Shown: positions 1 through 9,021, counted from the first letter of the stretch. The stretch: 47,841 nt of DNA from an uncultured Catenibacterium sp. (GCF_900540665.1 NZ_UQGV01000004.1:1-47841); one strand, 5' to 3'. The notes: generated from the sequence alone by a model not told the origin. Program-made: numbers and translations.

Positions 1-3
1 AGA

Positions 4-3000
4 ATGAATAAGAAACAGAAAATCGTTTCTACTACATTATCTACAGTAACAGCATTATCATCTGTAGGTGCTATCTCTAGTTTACCTAAGAACATTATTA
101 CTAATGTTCAGGCATTAAATGAGAATACAGTAGAAACAACTCAACAAGTACAACCAACAGTTAGAACAGATTTAGAAAAGGAAGTAGATGATGCAAACTC
201 TACCGTTATTTCTACTGGAGCTGCATTACAAGGAGCAGAGAAACAGAAGAACGTTTCAGAAGAAGCATTAAACAATGCGAAAACGAACAAGAAAGAAAAT
301 GACGAAAAGCTTACTACTTCACAAAATCAGGTTGATCAAACTCTTGCGAAGGAAGTAAAGGATAGAGCACAAGTTGTTTTACAACTACAAGAAACTTTGT
401 CTTCACAGAAGCAGCAAAAAGACGCTTTAGATAAAGCTGTAGAAGAAAAGCAGAATCAGTTAAATGATGCTCAGGATAAATATAACAAAGCGCAGGCTGA
501 CTATAGTGATTTAACTGAAAAGAATAAGGATACTTTAGATAAGTTGAATCAGGCTGAAAAGAACAAGGCTCAATATGAAAAAGACCTTGTCAGCTTAAAT
601 GATCAGCTTACCACTTTAAACAAGGACATTGAAACAGTTACTACAAAGCTGAATGAAGAAACAAAAGCATTAGAAGGCAACAAGAATACTCTTAATCAGT
701 TGAATACAGAAAAACAGACTCTAGAGACACAGTTAAAAGCTTCTAATGATAAGCTTAATTCTTTAAAAGATGCACTTAATAAACAGCCAACAACTGAAGA
801 AGTGACCCAGTTACAAAAAGACATTGATACTCTTGAAAAGGATATCGATACTAAGACAACTCAGTTATCTGCTTTAGATCAGGAAATTAATAGTTTAACT
901 ACTTCAATTGAAGCACAGAGTGCAGCCGTCAATGAAACAACAAAGAAAAAGGATGACCTAACTAAGCAGTATGATGCTTTAACTGCACAGGTTACTGAAG
1001 CAAAAACAAATCTAGATACTGCAAAGACTGAATATGATGCTGCTAAAAAAGCAATGGATGATCTTAACAACAATGTAGATACACCAGAACTAGCACAATT
1101 AAAGTCTGAACTCAACAATTTACAGAATGAACAAACTGCCTTACAGGCACAGGTAGATGTTACTACAAGCAAGTTAAAAGCAGCTGAAACTGAATTAGCC
1201 AATGCTTATACAAAGTACGACAACAACGTCGTAAACTTCTATAAAGAAGTCTACAATAACACTGGTTCTCTAGATGCGTATTATGCTTATAAAGAATTAG
1301 AGAAGTATGATGGTATAACAGTAGGATCAGCGACTATTTATGATAGCAAGAATTATGATAAGACAATGGCTTCATTATCTGATTTAAAGGAAGCACTTAA
1401 CTATATTAAGATGTGTAACCAGATTAGAGCATATGAAGGTGTAGCACCACTTAAAGTCTCTTATTACCTTATGAGTGTATCAGCTATCCAGAACCAGTAT
1501 TCATCAGTAAACCTTGGTCATTCTAAACTATATGATGTAGGTGAAAACCTCTACTGGAGTAGTCGAGATAACAAATCTGAAGATTTTCTCGATAAAAATG
1601 GTAATTTAGATATCAAATCTCTCTATGAACTAGGAAAAAATCCAAACTCTTCTAACATTCAAAGCAACAACCCATTTTATGCTTGGTGGACTGAGGAAAA
1701 AATGTTATATGAACAGACAGGCGACAAAAATGAGGCTGGACATTATTTCAATATCATTGATTCGAGATATACTTTAACAGGATTCAGTCATAATAATCAA
1801 ATGCACGATTTAGAAATGTATACTTGGGGGCAGGTATTTAAAGATAGATTGAACTTAACCAATCTTAATGGAAAAGGACAAACTACTATCACTGGTCTTA
1901 CAGTAGATGAATTTGAAAATGCTTTAAATGCCTGGATTTTAAAGAAGGCTAATGGTGTTCAAATTGAACAGGATAAAGTTAATGCCGCAAAAGCCGAATC
2001 AGAAAAGGCTACAAATGCACTTAATGACAACAAGCAGAAAATCAACAAAAAACAGGCAGAAATCAATGATTATAAGGATAACGTAAACGCACAATTTAAA
2101 GCTGCAGAAACGACTTATAATAACGCAAAGAGCACATACGATAATCTAGTAAATCAGCAGTCTTCAGTGAAAGCTGAATTAAATACTACTTCTATTCAAC
2201 TTGATGCACAAAAAGACGCTTTAAGTAACCTTGAAGACCAGTTAAAAACTCACAAGAAAAATAAAGCAGTTTTATCTCAACAGTTGACTGATGAAAAAGC
2301 TTTATTAGTTAAAAAGAAAGAAGAACTTGCGAATGCCACTAAAGATAAAGCTGAATTAGAACAGGCTGTCAAAGATGCAAATGCTGATGTTGATCGTATC
2401 ACTGCTTTAATTGGTGAAAATGATAAGAAGATCATAGCTCTTCAGTCAGAAATTAAGACTAATCAGCAGAATATTGATGCATATAAAGCTCAGTTAAATA
2501 CTTTAAACTCTGAAGTAACGAGTAAAGAAGCCAAAAAGAACGCTTTATCTGCCAATATTGATATGTTAAATACTGTTATTGATACATACAATAAACAGTT
2601 AGAAGAATGCAATAAAGCGAAAGATGCATTGAATGCTGCTGAAAGTAACCTTAATAATGCCAAAGCTGAATATGATCAGGCTGTTAAAGACCAAAAAGCT
2701 CAAGCTGATGTCGTAGCAAATACTACTAAGAAGCTAGATGATGCAAATGAAAGTCTTGCAAAAGCACAAAGAGCGACTGCTGATTGGGAAGGTATTAAAG
2801 CAGGAACTATAGATCATTATGCACCTTATCATGATGAAGTATTAGATAACTTAGTTGATACTGTATTAGTTTATGTAAGTGCAAAAGATGCTGCTGGTTC
2901 AATTGAAACTAAGCTTGCTGATGCACAGAAAGACTATGATGAAAAGACAAAGACTTATGAAGATGCCTTAAATGCTTATAACATAGCTCTTACGACATAT

Positions 3001-3528
3001 AATGACACTAAGGCTAATTTAGATGCATTTGATGCAAACTATGGTATTGTCACAAAAGATACAATTACTTTACCTAACAAAATGACTTATACTGGAAAAC
3101 AAATTAAACCAGAAGTTGTAGTGAAAGATAGTAAGGGAAATGTTGTTGGTCAAAGTGAATATACAATCACTTATGGTGATAATACAGAAATAGGGGAAGG
3201 TAGTGTTACTATTAAATTAAGTGACGAATATTATGTTGGTACTATTACTAAAACATTTAAAATCGTCTCTGCGTCTACAGATAAAGATGACAATACTACT
3301 CCACCTGCAGATAAGAAGGATGATGCCACAACTACTTCTTCTGATAAGAAGGATAACGTTACTGTGACTCCTTCACAAAAGAACGATACAACAACTACAG
3401 TAAAGTCTGATAAAATATCTACTACTGTAAAAACAGGTGATTCATCACCAATCGTAAACTTTAGTCTATTAACAATGCTTTCTATGTTCTTCTATACATT
3501 ATTAAGAAGAAAAGAAAAGAAAAACTAA
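4..3528 (+). CDS. Large coiled-coil, CAP-domain cell-wall surface protein
   Basis: A 1174-residue secreted protein. Residues 1-37 are a signal peptide with a basic start and a weak hydrophobic core, probably cut after VQA. About 50-400 and 650-1005 are long Lys/Glu/Asn/Gln-rich coiled coils. Between them (about 455-620) lies a CAP/SCP-like domain, recognisable from GHSKLYDVGENLYW near 505 and GHYFNIIDSRYT near 580. Residues about 1021-1089 form an Ig-like wall domain (TYTGKQIKPEVVVKD). A Thr/Lys/Asp-rich spacer follows, then a sorting signal: KTGDSS, a hydrophobic helix and RRKEKKN. The motif is not LPxTG but the TGD-type variant common in Erysipelotrichia. Likely role, by inference, is an extended wall-anchored adhesin or stalk presenting a CAP domain. 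Its ribosome binding site lies outside the window, so an earlier start cannot be excluded. Confidence 0.85.
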   Translation: MNKKQKIVSTTLSTVTALSSVGAISSLPKNIITNVQALNENTVETTQQVQPTVRTDLEKEVDDANSTVISTGAALQGAEKQKNVSEEALNNAKTNKKENDEKLTTSQNQVDQTLAKEVKDRAQVVLQLQETLSSQKQQKDALDKAVEEKQNQLNDAQDKYNKAQADYSDLTEKNKDTLDKLNQAEKNKAQYEKDLVSLNDQLTTLNKDIETVTTKLNEETKALEGNKNTLNQLNTEKQTLETQLKASNDKLNSLKDALNKQPTTEEVTQLQKDIDTLEKDIDTKTTQLSALDQEINSLTTSIEAQSAAVNETTKKKDDLTKQYDALTAQVTEAKTNLDTAKTEYDAAKKAMDDLNNNVDTPELAQLKSELNNLQNEQTALQAQVDVTTSKLKAAETELANAYTKYDNNVVNFYKEVYNNTGSLDAYYAYKELEKYDGITVGSATIYDSKNYDKTMASLSDLKEALNYIKMCNQIRAYEGVAPLKVSYYLMSVSAIQNQYSSVNLGHSKLYDVGENLYWSSRDNKSEDFLDKNGNLDIKSLYELGKNPNSSNIQSNNPFYAWWTEEKMLYEQTGDKNEAGHYFNIIDSRYTLTGFSHNNQMHDLEMYTWGQVFKDRLNLTNLNGKGQTTITGLTVDEFENALNAWILKKANGVQIEQDKVNAAKAESEKATNALNDNKQKINKKQAEINDYKDNVNAQFKAAETTYNNAKSTYDNLVNQQSSVKAELNTTSIQLDAQKDALSNLEDQLKTHKKNKAVLSQQLTDEKALLVKKKEELANATKDKAELEQAVKDANADVDRITALIGENDKKIIALQSEIKTNQQNIDAYKAQLNTLNSEVTSKEAKKNALSANIDMLNTVIDTYNKQLEECNKAKDALNAAESNLNNAKAEYDQAVKDQKAQADVVANTTKKLDDANESLAKAQRATADWEGIKAGTIDHYAPYHDEVLDNLVDTVLVYVSAKDAAGSIETKLADAQKDYDEKTKTYEDALNAYNIALTTYNDTKANLDAFDANYGIVTKDTITLPNKMTYTGKQIKPEVVVKDSKGNVVGQSEYTITYGDNTEIGEGSVTIKLSDEYYVGTITKTFKIVSASTDKDDNTTPPADKKDDATTTSSDKKDNVTVTPSQKNDTTTTVKSDKISTTVKTGDSSPIVNFSLLTMLSMFFYTLLRRKEKKN

Positions 3529-3531
3529 TAT

Positions 3532-3572
3532 GAAAGGTACCCGGGCATAATAAACGCTTGGGTACCTTTTTC
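3532..3572 (+). terminator. Rho-independent terminator of the surface protein gene
   Basis: AAAGGTACCCGGGC and GCTTGGGTACCTTT form a long GC-containing stem, followed by a short T run, four bases after the stop codon. Confidence 0.85.
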
Positions 3573-3587
3573 AACTTATATATAAAA

Positions 3588-3614
3588 TAAAAACCTCGGA
3601 TTTCCCGGGGTTAT
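3588..3614 (-). terminator. Terminator of the minus-strand tRNA-Arg
   Basis: Read on the minus strand, AACCCCGG/CCGAGGTT form a hairpin (one mismatch) followed by TTTTTA, just after the tRNA CCA end. Confidence 0.7.
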
Positions 3615-3621
3615 TTTCAGA

Positions 3622-3698
3622 TGGCGTCCACGAAGGGATTCGAACCCATGACCGCACGCTTAGAAGGCGTGTGCTCTATCCAGCTGAGCTACGTAGAC
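3622..3698 (-). tRNA. tRNA-Arg (anticodon UCU), copy 1
   Basis: A 77-nt cloverleaf with acceptor arm GTCTACG/CGTGGAC, D arm GCTC..GAGC, anticodon stem CACGC/GCGTG with loop CTTCTAA (anticodon TCT, reading AGA/AGG), T arm with TTCGAAT, and an encoded CCA. It is identical over all 77 nt to the tRNA at 9022-9098, in opposite orientation. Confidence 0.97.
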
Positions 3699-3720
3699 AT
3701 TTATTTTTGACTGCTCATGT

Positions 3721-3749
3721 ATAATACCATGACTTTTTATGTAATGCAA
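3721..3749 (-). promoter_or_regulatory. Promoter of tRNA-Arg copy 1
   Basis: On the minus strand, -35 TTGCAT (3744-3749), a 17-bp spacer and -10 TATTAT (3721-3726). The same hexamers and spacing, and the leader ACATGAGCAGTCAA, occur before copy 2. Confidence 0.8.
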
Positions 3750-3774
3750 GTATTTTTTTACATAAATAGAAGTG

Positions 3775-3804
3775 TTGACACATTTAATTGTTTTCACATA
3801 TAAT
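3775..3804 (+). promoter_or_regulatory. Consensus sigma-A promoter of the DUF454/ygbA/ABC operon
   Basis: Perfect TTGACA (3775-3780) and TATAAT (3799-3804) with an 18-bp spacer. It is back to back with the minus-strand tRNA promoter. Confidence 0.88.
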
Positions 3805-3822
3805 ATGAAGAAGTTTGGTAGT

Positions 3823-3848
3823 ACTAACATTTATTAGTTAAAACTAAT
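3823..3848. promoter_or_regulatory. Palindromic operator candidate in the 5' leader
   Basis: Two overlapping dyads lie between the expected transcription start and the ribosome binding site: ACTAA-N6-TTAGT (3823-3838) and the perfect 7-bp repeat ATTAGTT-AA-AACTAAT (3833-3848). The position suits a repressor roadblock, and the AGTT/AACT arms recall MarR-family sites. No regulator gene is adjacent, so the cognate factor is unknown. Confidence 0.45.
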
Positions 3849-3861
3849 CAAGGAGATGACT

Positions 3862-4245
3862 ATGAAAATCATTTGGATACTATTAGGGGTTATAGCCTTG
3901 ATTCTTGGTACCTTAGGAATTATACTTCCTATTTTACCTACAGTTCCTTTTTATATGGCGACTGTATTCTGTTTTGCGAAAAGCTCATACAAGCTTCACC
4001 ACTGGTTTACGCACACAAACCTCTATAAAAAGCACTTATATAGTTTTGTACAGAACAGATCTATGACGTTAATGATTAAATGTAAGATTATGGGTATGGT
4101 TACAGCTATTATGTTAATAGGGTTTATCTGTATGAAAAATGTACCTGTAGGAAGAATATGTATTGCAATTGTCTGGATTTTCCATATTCTTTATTTCTTT
4201 TTTATAATCAAGACGATAAAGAAAGAAGAGAGAATCAATGAATAA
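3862..4245 (+). CDS. DUF454 (YbaN-like) small membrane protein
   Basis: About 127 residues with two N-terminal hydrophobic helices (ILLGVIALILGTLGIILPILPTVPF) and two more in the C-terminal half, typical of DUF454/YbaN inner-membrane proteins. The first helix pair carries the family's LGxxGxxLPxLPTxPF signature. I start at the second ATG because AAGGAG (3850-3854) touches the upstream ATG at 3856 but sits well before 3862. It is the first gene of a tight operon whose next gene overlaps by 8 nt and encodes YgbA. The function of DUF454 is unknown. In this setting a membrane role alongside the exporter and the NO-response protein is inference. Confidence 0.85.
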   Translation: MKIIWILLGVIALILGTLGIILPILPTVPFYMATVFCFAKSSYKLHHWFTHTNLYKKHLYSFVQNRSMTLMIKCKIMGMVTAIMLIGFICMKNVPVGRICIAIVWIFHILYFFFIIKTIKKEERINE

Positions 4246-4564
4246 AGTAGAAAAGAAGAGGATTAAAGAACAGGAAACGATTGAAAAGATGGTTCATATC
4301 TATTGTAGAAAGAAACATCATACAAAAGAGTTATGTCCTGAATGTAAGGAATTAGTTAGTTATGCAAAAGCACGTAGTCAAAGATGTCCTTTTATGGAAG
4401 AAAAGACATTCTGTGCACATTGCAAGGTACATTGTTATAAGCCAGAGATGAGAGAAAGAATCAGACAGGTCATGCGCTACTCAGGTCCAAGAATGATTAT
4501 CTATGACCCAAAAACGGCTTTATGGCATATGTTATGCAGTATAAAAGAAAGGATATTATCATGA
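4238..4564 (+). CDS. ygbA: YgbA-family nitrous-oxide-stimulated promoter protein
   Basis: A 108-residue Cys-rich cytoplasmic protein. The pattern is YCRKKHH, then CPECKEL, RCPF, FCAHCKVHCYKPEMR, then RQVMRYSGPRM, which is diagnostic of the YgbA_NO family. Seven cysteines suggest a metal or Fe-S site. In enterobacteria ygbA is a target of the NO sensor NsrR and supports growth under nitrosative stress; its chemistry is not settled. The gene overlaps DUF454 by 8 nt and the ABC gene by ATGA, so the three are translationally coupled. The family is confidently recognised; the stress role is transferred from other bacteria. Confidence 0.88.
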   Translation: MNKVEKKRIKEQETIEKMVHIYCRKKHHTKELCPECKELVSYAKARSQRCPFMEEKTFCAHCKVHCYKPEMRERIRQVMRYSGPRMIIYDPKTALWHMLCSIKERILS

Positions 4565-6300
4565 TTAAAACAAGACTTATAAGACTATTGTCACATTCTA
4601 AAAAATATATTATATATACTGTCTTCTGGCAGTGGATTTCTTTACTTGCACAAATCACAGCCGTTTTTACAATCGCTAAACTATTAGATGCAGTTTTAAA
4701 AAACACGCTTACTTTTGGTATTCTTAAATCAACGTTTTTATTATTACTGGGAGTAATTGTTATTCGTTATAACTGTGAACGTATGAGTGCTCGCTCATCT
4801 TATCTTGCCAGCGTTGATGTCAAACGTATATTAAGAGAAAAGATTTATGACAAGATGCTTCGCCTAGGTACATCTTATAACGAGTATGTATCTTCTTCTG
4901 AAGTTGTACAGGTCTCTACAGAAGGGGTTGAACAGTTAGAAACCTATTTTGGAAAGTATCTTCCTCAATTCTTCTATAGTTTACTTGCTCCTATTACACT
5001 CTTTATTATTTTAAGCCAGGTCAATTTAAAAGCGAGTATTATACTACTGATCTGCGTTCCTCTTATCCCTATGTCCATTGTTGCTGTTCAGAAGTTTGCA
5101 AAAAAGCTTTTAAGTAATTACTGGTCAGTCTATACAGGACTTGGAGATTCGTTCTTGGAAAATCTTCAAGGATTAACCACATTAAAAATTTATCAGGCTG
5201 ATAAGATGAAAGCCGAAGAAATGGATCAAGAATCTGAAAAGTTCCGTAAGATCACTATGAAGGTTTTGACTATGCAGCTTAATTCTATTAGTGTCATGGA
5301 TATTGTTGCTTATGGTGGTGCTGCAGTAGGAATGATCATTGCTTTATTAGAATATCTCCATGGACATATCACTATGCAGGGTACACTTTGTATCATTCTT
5401 CTTGCAAGTGAGTTCTTTCTCCCTTTAAGACTGCTTGGTTCATTCTTCCATATTGCAATGAATGGCATGGCAGCGAGCGATAAAATCTTTAAGATTCTTG
5501 ATATTCCTGAAATGAGTTTGGGAAAAGAAATATTACCTGATCATAATCTGAATATATTATTAAAAGATGTTCATTTCTCTTATGAAGATGATAGAGAAAT
5601 ATTAAAGGGCATTGATATGACATTACCTGGAGGATCTTTTATCTCACTTGTAGGAGAATCTGGTTGTGGTAAGAGTACGATAGCTGGTATTCTTGCTGGA
5701 AAGAATAGAGGATATAAAGGTAATATCACAATAGGCGGTAGTGCTTTAAAGGATGTCAATGAGGAAGATTTAATGAAGCGTGTTGTATTAATTAGACATA
5801 ACAGTTATTTATTTAAAGGAACTGTAGAAGAGAATCTTCGTATGGCTGATCCTCATGCCACAAAAGAAGAAATGGAAACAGCACTAGAAAAAGTAAATCT
5901 TTTAGGATTTCTTGACTCTCAAGATGGTATAAAAACAAAGCTATTAGAAAAAGGGTCTAATTTATCTGGTGGGCAGCATCAAAGATTAGCTATTGCTCGT
6001 GCTTTACTTAAAAAAGACGCATCTGTCTATATCCTTGATGAAGCAACATCTAATATTGATATTGAAAGTGAAGAACTGATTATGAATGTCATTCATGAAT
6101 TAGCCAAAACAAAAACTGTATTGCTTATTTCTCATAGACTTGCCAATGTAATAAAGAGTGATCATATCTACTTCTTACTAAACGGAGAAATCAAAGAGAA
6201 CGGCACACATATTGAATTAATGAAACAGAATGGTGCCTATAAACATTTATATGAAACACAGATGGCTTTAGAAAACTATGGAAAGGAAGGAAATGTATAA
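4561..6300 (+). CDS. ABC exporter half-transporter, CydD-like
   Basis: About 579 residues. An N-terminal six-helix exporter membrane domain (about 1-310) contains the CydD-like stretch STEGVEQLETYFGKYLPQF. The ATPase domain follows, with Walker A GESGCGKST (365-373), signature LSGGQ (468-472), Walker B VYILDEAT near 490 and H-loop ISHRL. CydDC exports cysteine and glutathione and is needed for cytochrome bd assembly. No cydAB is nearby, so thiol export or redox/NO protection is inferred. The start at 4561 is supported by AAAGGAT and by ATGA overlap with ygbA; an earlier in-frame ATG at 4522 lies deep inside ygbA. It pairs with the next gene. Confidence 0.85.
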   Translation: MIKTRLIRLLSHSKKYIIYTVFWQWISLLAQITAVFTIAKLLDAVLKNTLTFGILKSTFLLLLGVIVIRYNCERMSARSSYLASVDVKRILREKIYDKMLRLGTSYNEYVSSSEVVQVSTEGVEQLETYFGKYLPQFFYSLLAPITLFIILSQVNLKASIILLICVPLIPMSIVAVQKFAKKLLSNYWSVYTGLGDSFLENLQGLTTLKIYQADKMKAEEMDQESEKFRKITMKVLTMQLNSISVMDIVAYGGAAVGMIIALLEYLHGHITMQGTLCIILLASEFFLPLRLLGSFFHIAMNGMAASDKIFKILDIPEMSLGKEILPDHNLNILLKDVHFSYEDDREILKGIDMTLPGGSFISLVGESGCGKSTIAGILAGKNRGYKGNITIGGSALKDVNEEDLMKRVVLIRHNSYLFKGTVEENLRMADPHATKEEMETALEKVNLLGFLDSQDGIKTKLLEKGSNLSGGQHQRLAIARALLKKDASVYILDEATSNIDIESEELIMNVIHELAKTKTVLLISHRLANVIKSDHIYFLLNGEIKENGTHIELMKQNGAYKHLYETQMALENYGKEGNV

Positions 6301-8003
6301 TGAATAAAACAAATCGTAGAAGTGCTATTCAAATCATGGGACAGCTTATCGGTTTAGTGAAACCACTTCTTATTTTTATGATTGCTGCAATTCTTCTAGG
6401 TACTGTTGGTTACTTATGTGCTATCTTCCTCACCATTCTTGCAGGACTGGTAGTCGCTCATGGGCTCATACCACAATTATTTTTTCGCATAAGAAATCCA
6501 CGTCTTGTCTTTATGCCTGTTAAAACAATCATGACTATAATGATTGTAATTGCTTTATTACGTGGGATTCTCCACTATCTCGAACAATACTGTAATCACT
6601 ATATCGCATTTAGATTATTGGCTATTATTCGTCATAAGGTATTTGCAGCGTTACAAAAGCTATGCCCTGCAAAACTGGAATCTCGTGATAAAGGAAACCT
6701 TATTTCCATCATTACAACTGATATAGAATTACTTGAAGTATTCTATGCACATACCATTTCTCCTATCTGTATCGCGTTTCTTACTTCTTTATTCATGGTA
6801 CTCTTTATTGGTCATTATCATTATTTAGCTGGATTACTTGCACTAGTTGCTTATATTGTAGTAGGTGTTATTATTCCTATTATTAATGGTAAATTAGGGA
6901 GCGAGGAAGGGATGACTTTTCGTAATAGTTTTGGTGAATTAAATAGCTTTGTATTAGATTCACTACGTGGCTTAGATGAAACCATCCAGTATGGGCAGGG
7001 AGAAGAAAGAAAAAAAGAGCTTGTAAGACGTTCTCAAGAACTTGCCAAACAGCAGGAATATTTAAGCTATAGAGAGGGGGCTCAGCGTTCTATCACAAAT
7101 ACAGTTATTCTTTTAGCTTCATTTGGTATGCTTTTCTTAACACTGTTGCTTTATCTCAATCATCAATTAGGTTTTGAAGGTATTATTACATGTACTCTAT
7201 CAATGATGGGATCTTTTGGACCAGTTGTTGCTTTATCTAGTCTTTCTAATAACCTGAATCAGACTCTCGCAAGTGGTGAACGTGTTCTTTCTTTACTTGA
7301 AGAAAAGCCTTTGGTTGAAGAAATAGAAGGGGACATGGAAAGCAGAAATGTATTTAAAGGGGCATTAATGGATCATGTTACTTTCTCTTATGAAGATGAG
7401 ATAATTCTTGATGATTATTCTTTGAAACTAGAACCGGGGAAGATTACAGGTATCCATGGTGTAAGTGGTTCTGGTAAATCTACTTTACTTAAATTACTCA
7501 TGCGCTTCTGGGATGTCAATCAAGGAGCCATTACAGTAGATGAAGAAGACATTAAACATATTCCTACCAAACATCTTCGTAATATGGAAAGTTATGTTAC
7601 TCAGGAAACGCATCTATTCCATGATTCAATTGCGAATAATATCGCAATCGCAAAACCGGAGGCAACTCGTGAAGAAATTATGGACGCGGCTAAGAAAGCC
7701 TCGATCCATGACTTCATCATGACTCTCCCAAATGGTTATGATACAGAAGTAGCAGAATTAGGGGATACCTTATCTGGTGGCGAGAAGCAGAGAATCGGCA
7801 TTGCCCGTGCTTTTCTGCATGATGCACCAATGATTCTTATGGATGAACCAACTTCAAACCTTGATTCACTTAATGAAGGGATTATTCTAAAATCATTAAA
7901 AGAATCTTCAGAAGATAAGACAATCGTACTCGTTTCTCATAGAGTATCTACTATGAATATTGCAGATACTGTTTATGAAATGAAAGATGGTAGAATTTCT
8001 TAA
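6300..8003 (+). CDS. ABC exporter half-transporter, CydC-like
   Basis: 567 residues, starting on the last base of the previous stop codon. An exporter membrane domain (about 1-320) precedes the ATPase with Walker A GVSGSGKST (about 387-395), Q-loop VTQETHLFHDS, signature LSGGEKQ, Walker B ILMDEPT with catalytic Glu, and H-loop VSHRV. Both half-transporters therefore keep complete ATP sites. The tandem arrangement, with the CydD-like subunit first, indicates a heterodimeric exporter. The substrate is not visible from sequence; a small thiol is the best family-based guess. It is the last gene of the operon, closed by a terminator five bases after the stop. Confidence 0.85.
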   Translation: MNKTNRRSAIQIMGQLIGLVKPLLIFMIAAILLGTVGYLCAIFLTILAGLVVAHGLIPQLFFRIRNPRLVFMPVKTIMTIMIVIALLRGILHYLEQYCNHYIAFRLLAIIRHKVFAALQKLCPAKLESRDKGNLISIITTDIELLEVFYAHTISPICIAFLTSLFMVLFIGHYHYLAGLLALVAYIVVGVIIPIINGKLGSEEGMTFRNSFGELNSFVLDSLRGLDETIQYGQGEERKKELVRRSQELAKQQEYLSYREGAQRSITNTVILLASFGMLFLTLLLYLNHQLGFEGIITCTLSMMGSFGPVVALSSLSNNLNQTLASGERVLSLLEEKPLVEEIEGDMESRNVFKGALMDHVTFSYEDEIILDDYSLKLEPGKITGIHGVSGSGKSTLLKLLMRFWDVNQGAITVDEEDIKHIPTKHLRNMESYVTQETHLFHDSIANNIAIAKPEATREEIMDAAKKASIHDFIMTLPNGYDTEVAELGDTLSGGEKQRIGIARAFLHDAPMILMDEPTSNLDSLNEGIILKSLKESSEDKTIVLVSHRVSTMNIADTVYEMKDGRIS

Positions 8004-8007
8004 TAAG

Positions 8008-8031
8008 AGGATGTTTATGCATCCTTTTTTT
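8008..8031 (+). terminator. Terminator of the DUF454-ygbA-ABC operon
   Basis: AGGATG-TTTAT-GCATCCT followed by seven T residues. Confidence 0.85.
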
Positions 8032-8060
8032 CATGATAAAATACAAATGAGGTGAAAATT

Positions 8061-8894
8061 ATGTTGTGTGATTATCATGTGCATACTATCTATAGTGATG
8101 ACTCAGTGTACAAAATGGAAGACGTTATTAAAGATGGTATAAAAAAAGGAATAAATGAATTATGTTTTACTGATCATGTTGATTATGGAATCAAAAGAGA
8201 TGTAGATGATCCTCTTGGCCATGTATATCTTAATGGTCAGCCAATTTCTAATGTTGATTATCCAGAATATTATAAGGAATATCTATACTTAAAAGAGAAA
8301 TATAAAGACCAGATAACTTTAAAGTTTGGACTAGAATTCGGCATTCAAGTACATACTATCCCAAAATATGAAGCTCTATTTAAACAATATCCTTTTGATT
8401 TTATTATTCTTTCTATTCATCAGGTAGATGATCTGGAATTCTGGACAGGAGATTACCAAAAGGGAAGAACAGAAAAAGAATATTATGAAAGATATTATCA
8501 GGAGCTATATGATGTTGTAAATCACTATCATGATTATAGTGTTCTAGGTCACATGGATCTTATTAAGCGTTATGATGATCATGATGGTTATGACAGTTTT
8601 AATAATCATAAAGAAATTATTACGAATATTCTTGAAACAGTCATAAAAGATGGCAAAGGAATTGAAATCAATACTTCTTCTGTACGTTATGAGGTAGGTG
8701 ACCTGACACCTTCTAGAGATATCTTAAAATTATATTTAAAACTAGGTGGTACAATTATTACAATTGGCAGCGATAGTCATCAAGAAGATCATTTAGGTGC
8801 TTATATAGAGGATACAAAAAAAGAACTAAAAGAACTCGGTTTTAAACAATATTGTACTTATAATAAAATGGTTCCAGAATTTCATTATTTATAA
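8061..8894 (+). CDS. PHP-domain phosphatase, histidinol-phosphatase (HisJ/HisK) family
   Basis: About 277 residues with the complete PHP metal-ligand set: DYHVHTIYSDDS at the N-terminus, FTDHVDYG near 37, the Glu of FGLEFG, SIHQVDD, GHMDLIKR and GSDSHQ near the C-terminus. These match the trinuclear-metal HisJ-type fold that hydrolyses histidinol phosphate. I start at ATG 8061 because AGGTG (8050-8054) precedes it with good spacing; the GTG at 8052 lies inside that site. No other histidine biosynthesis gene is present, so a different phosphoester substrate is possible. It follows the ABC operon terminator and precedes a tRNA gene on the same strand. No clear promoter was found. Confidence 0.82.
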   Translation: MLCDYHVHTIYSDDSVYKMEDVIKDGIKKGINELCFTDHVDYGIKRDVDDPLGHVYLNGQPISNVDYPEYYKEYLYLKEKYKDQITLKFGLEFGIQVHTIPKYEALFKQYPFDFIILSIHQVDDLEFWTGDYQKGRTEKEYYERYYQELYDVVNHYHDYSVLGHMDLIKRYDDHDGYDSFNNHKEIITNILETVIKDGKGIEINTSSVRYEVGDLTPSRDILKLYLKLGGTIITIGSDSHQEDHLGAYIEDTKKELKELGFKQYCTYNKMVPEFHYL

Positions 8895-8914
8895 AATTCA
8901 AAAAAAGATTGAAT

Positions 8915-8935
8915 AAATCATGGATATCTTGATTT
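8915..8935 (+). terminator. Weak hairpin after the PHP gene
   Basis: AAATCA and TGATTT form a 6-bp inverted repeat around a 9-nt loop. There is no real T tract, so termination here is doubtful. Confidence 0.25.
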
Positions 8936-8971
8936 TGAAGAAAATACAAGTGTTTTTATATAAAAAAAGGC

Positions 8972-9000
8972 TTGCATTGCATCTCTTGGCATGTTATTAT
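8972..9000 (+). promoter_or_regulatory. Promoter of tRNA-Arg copy 2
   Basis: -35 TTGCAT (8972-8977), 17-bp spacer, -10 TATTAT (8995-9000), then leader ACATGAGCAGTCAA. It matches the promoter of copy 1. Confidence 0.8.
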
Positions 9001-9021
9001 ACATGAGCAGTCAAGAGAGAT

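Noticed and set aside
879..1202. 107-codon minus-strand frame inside the surface protein
   Set aside because: It is antisense to a clear coiled-coil coding sequence, with no ribosome site. It reflects the biased codon content of the real gene.
8061..8894. Histidine biosynthesis locus
   Set aside because: The PHP protein matches the HisJ family, but no other his gene is present, so the pathway assignment is left open.
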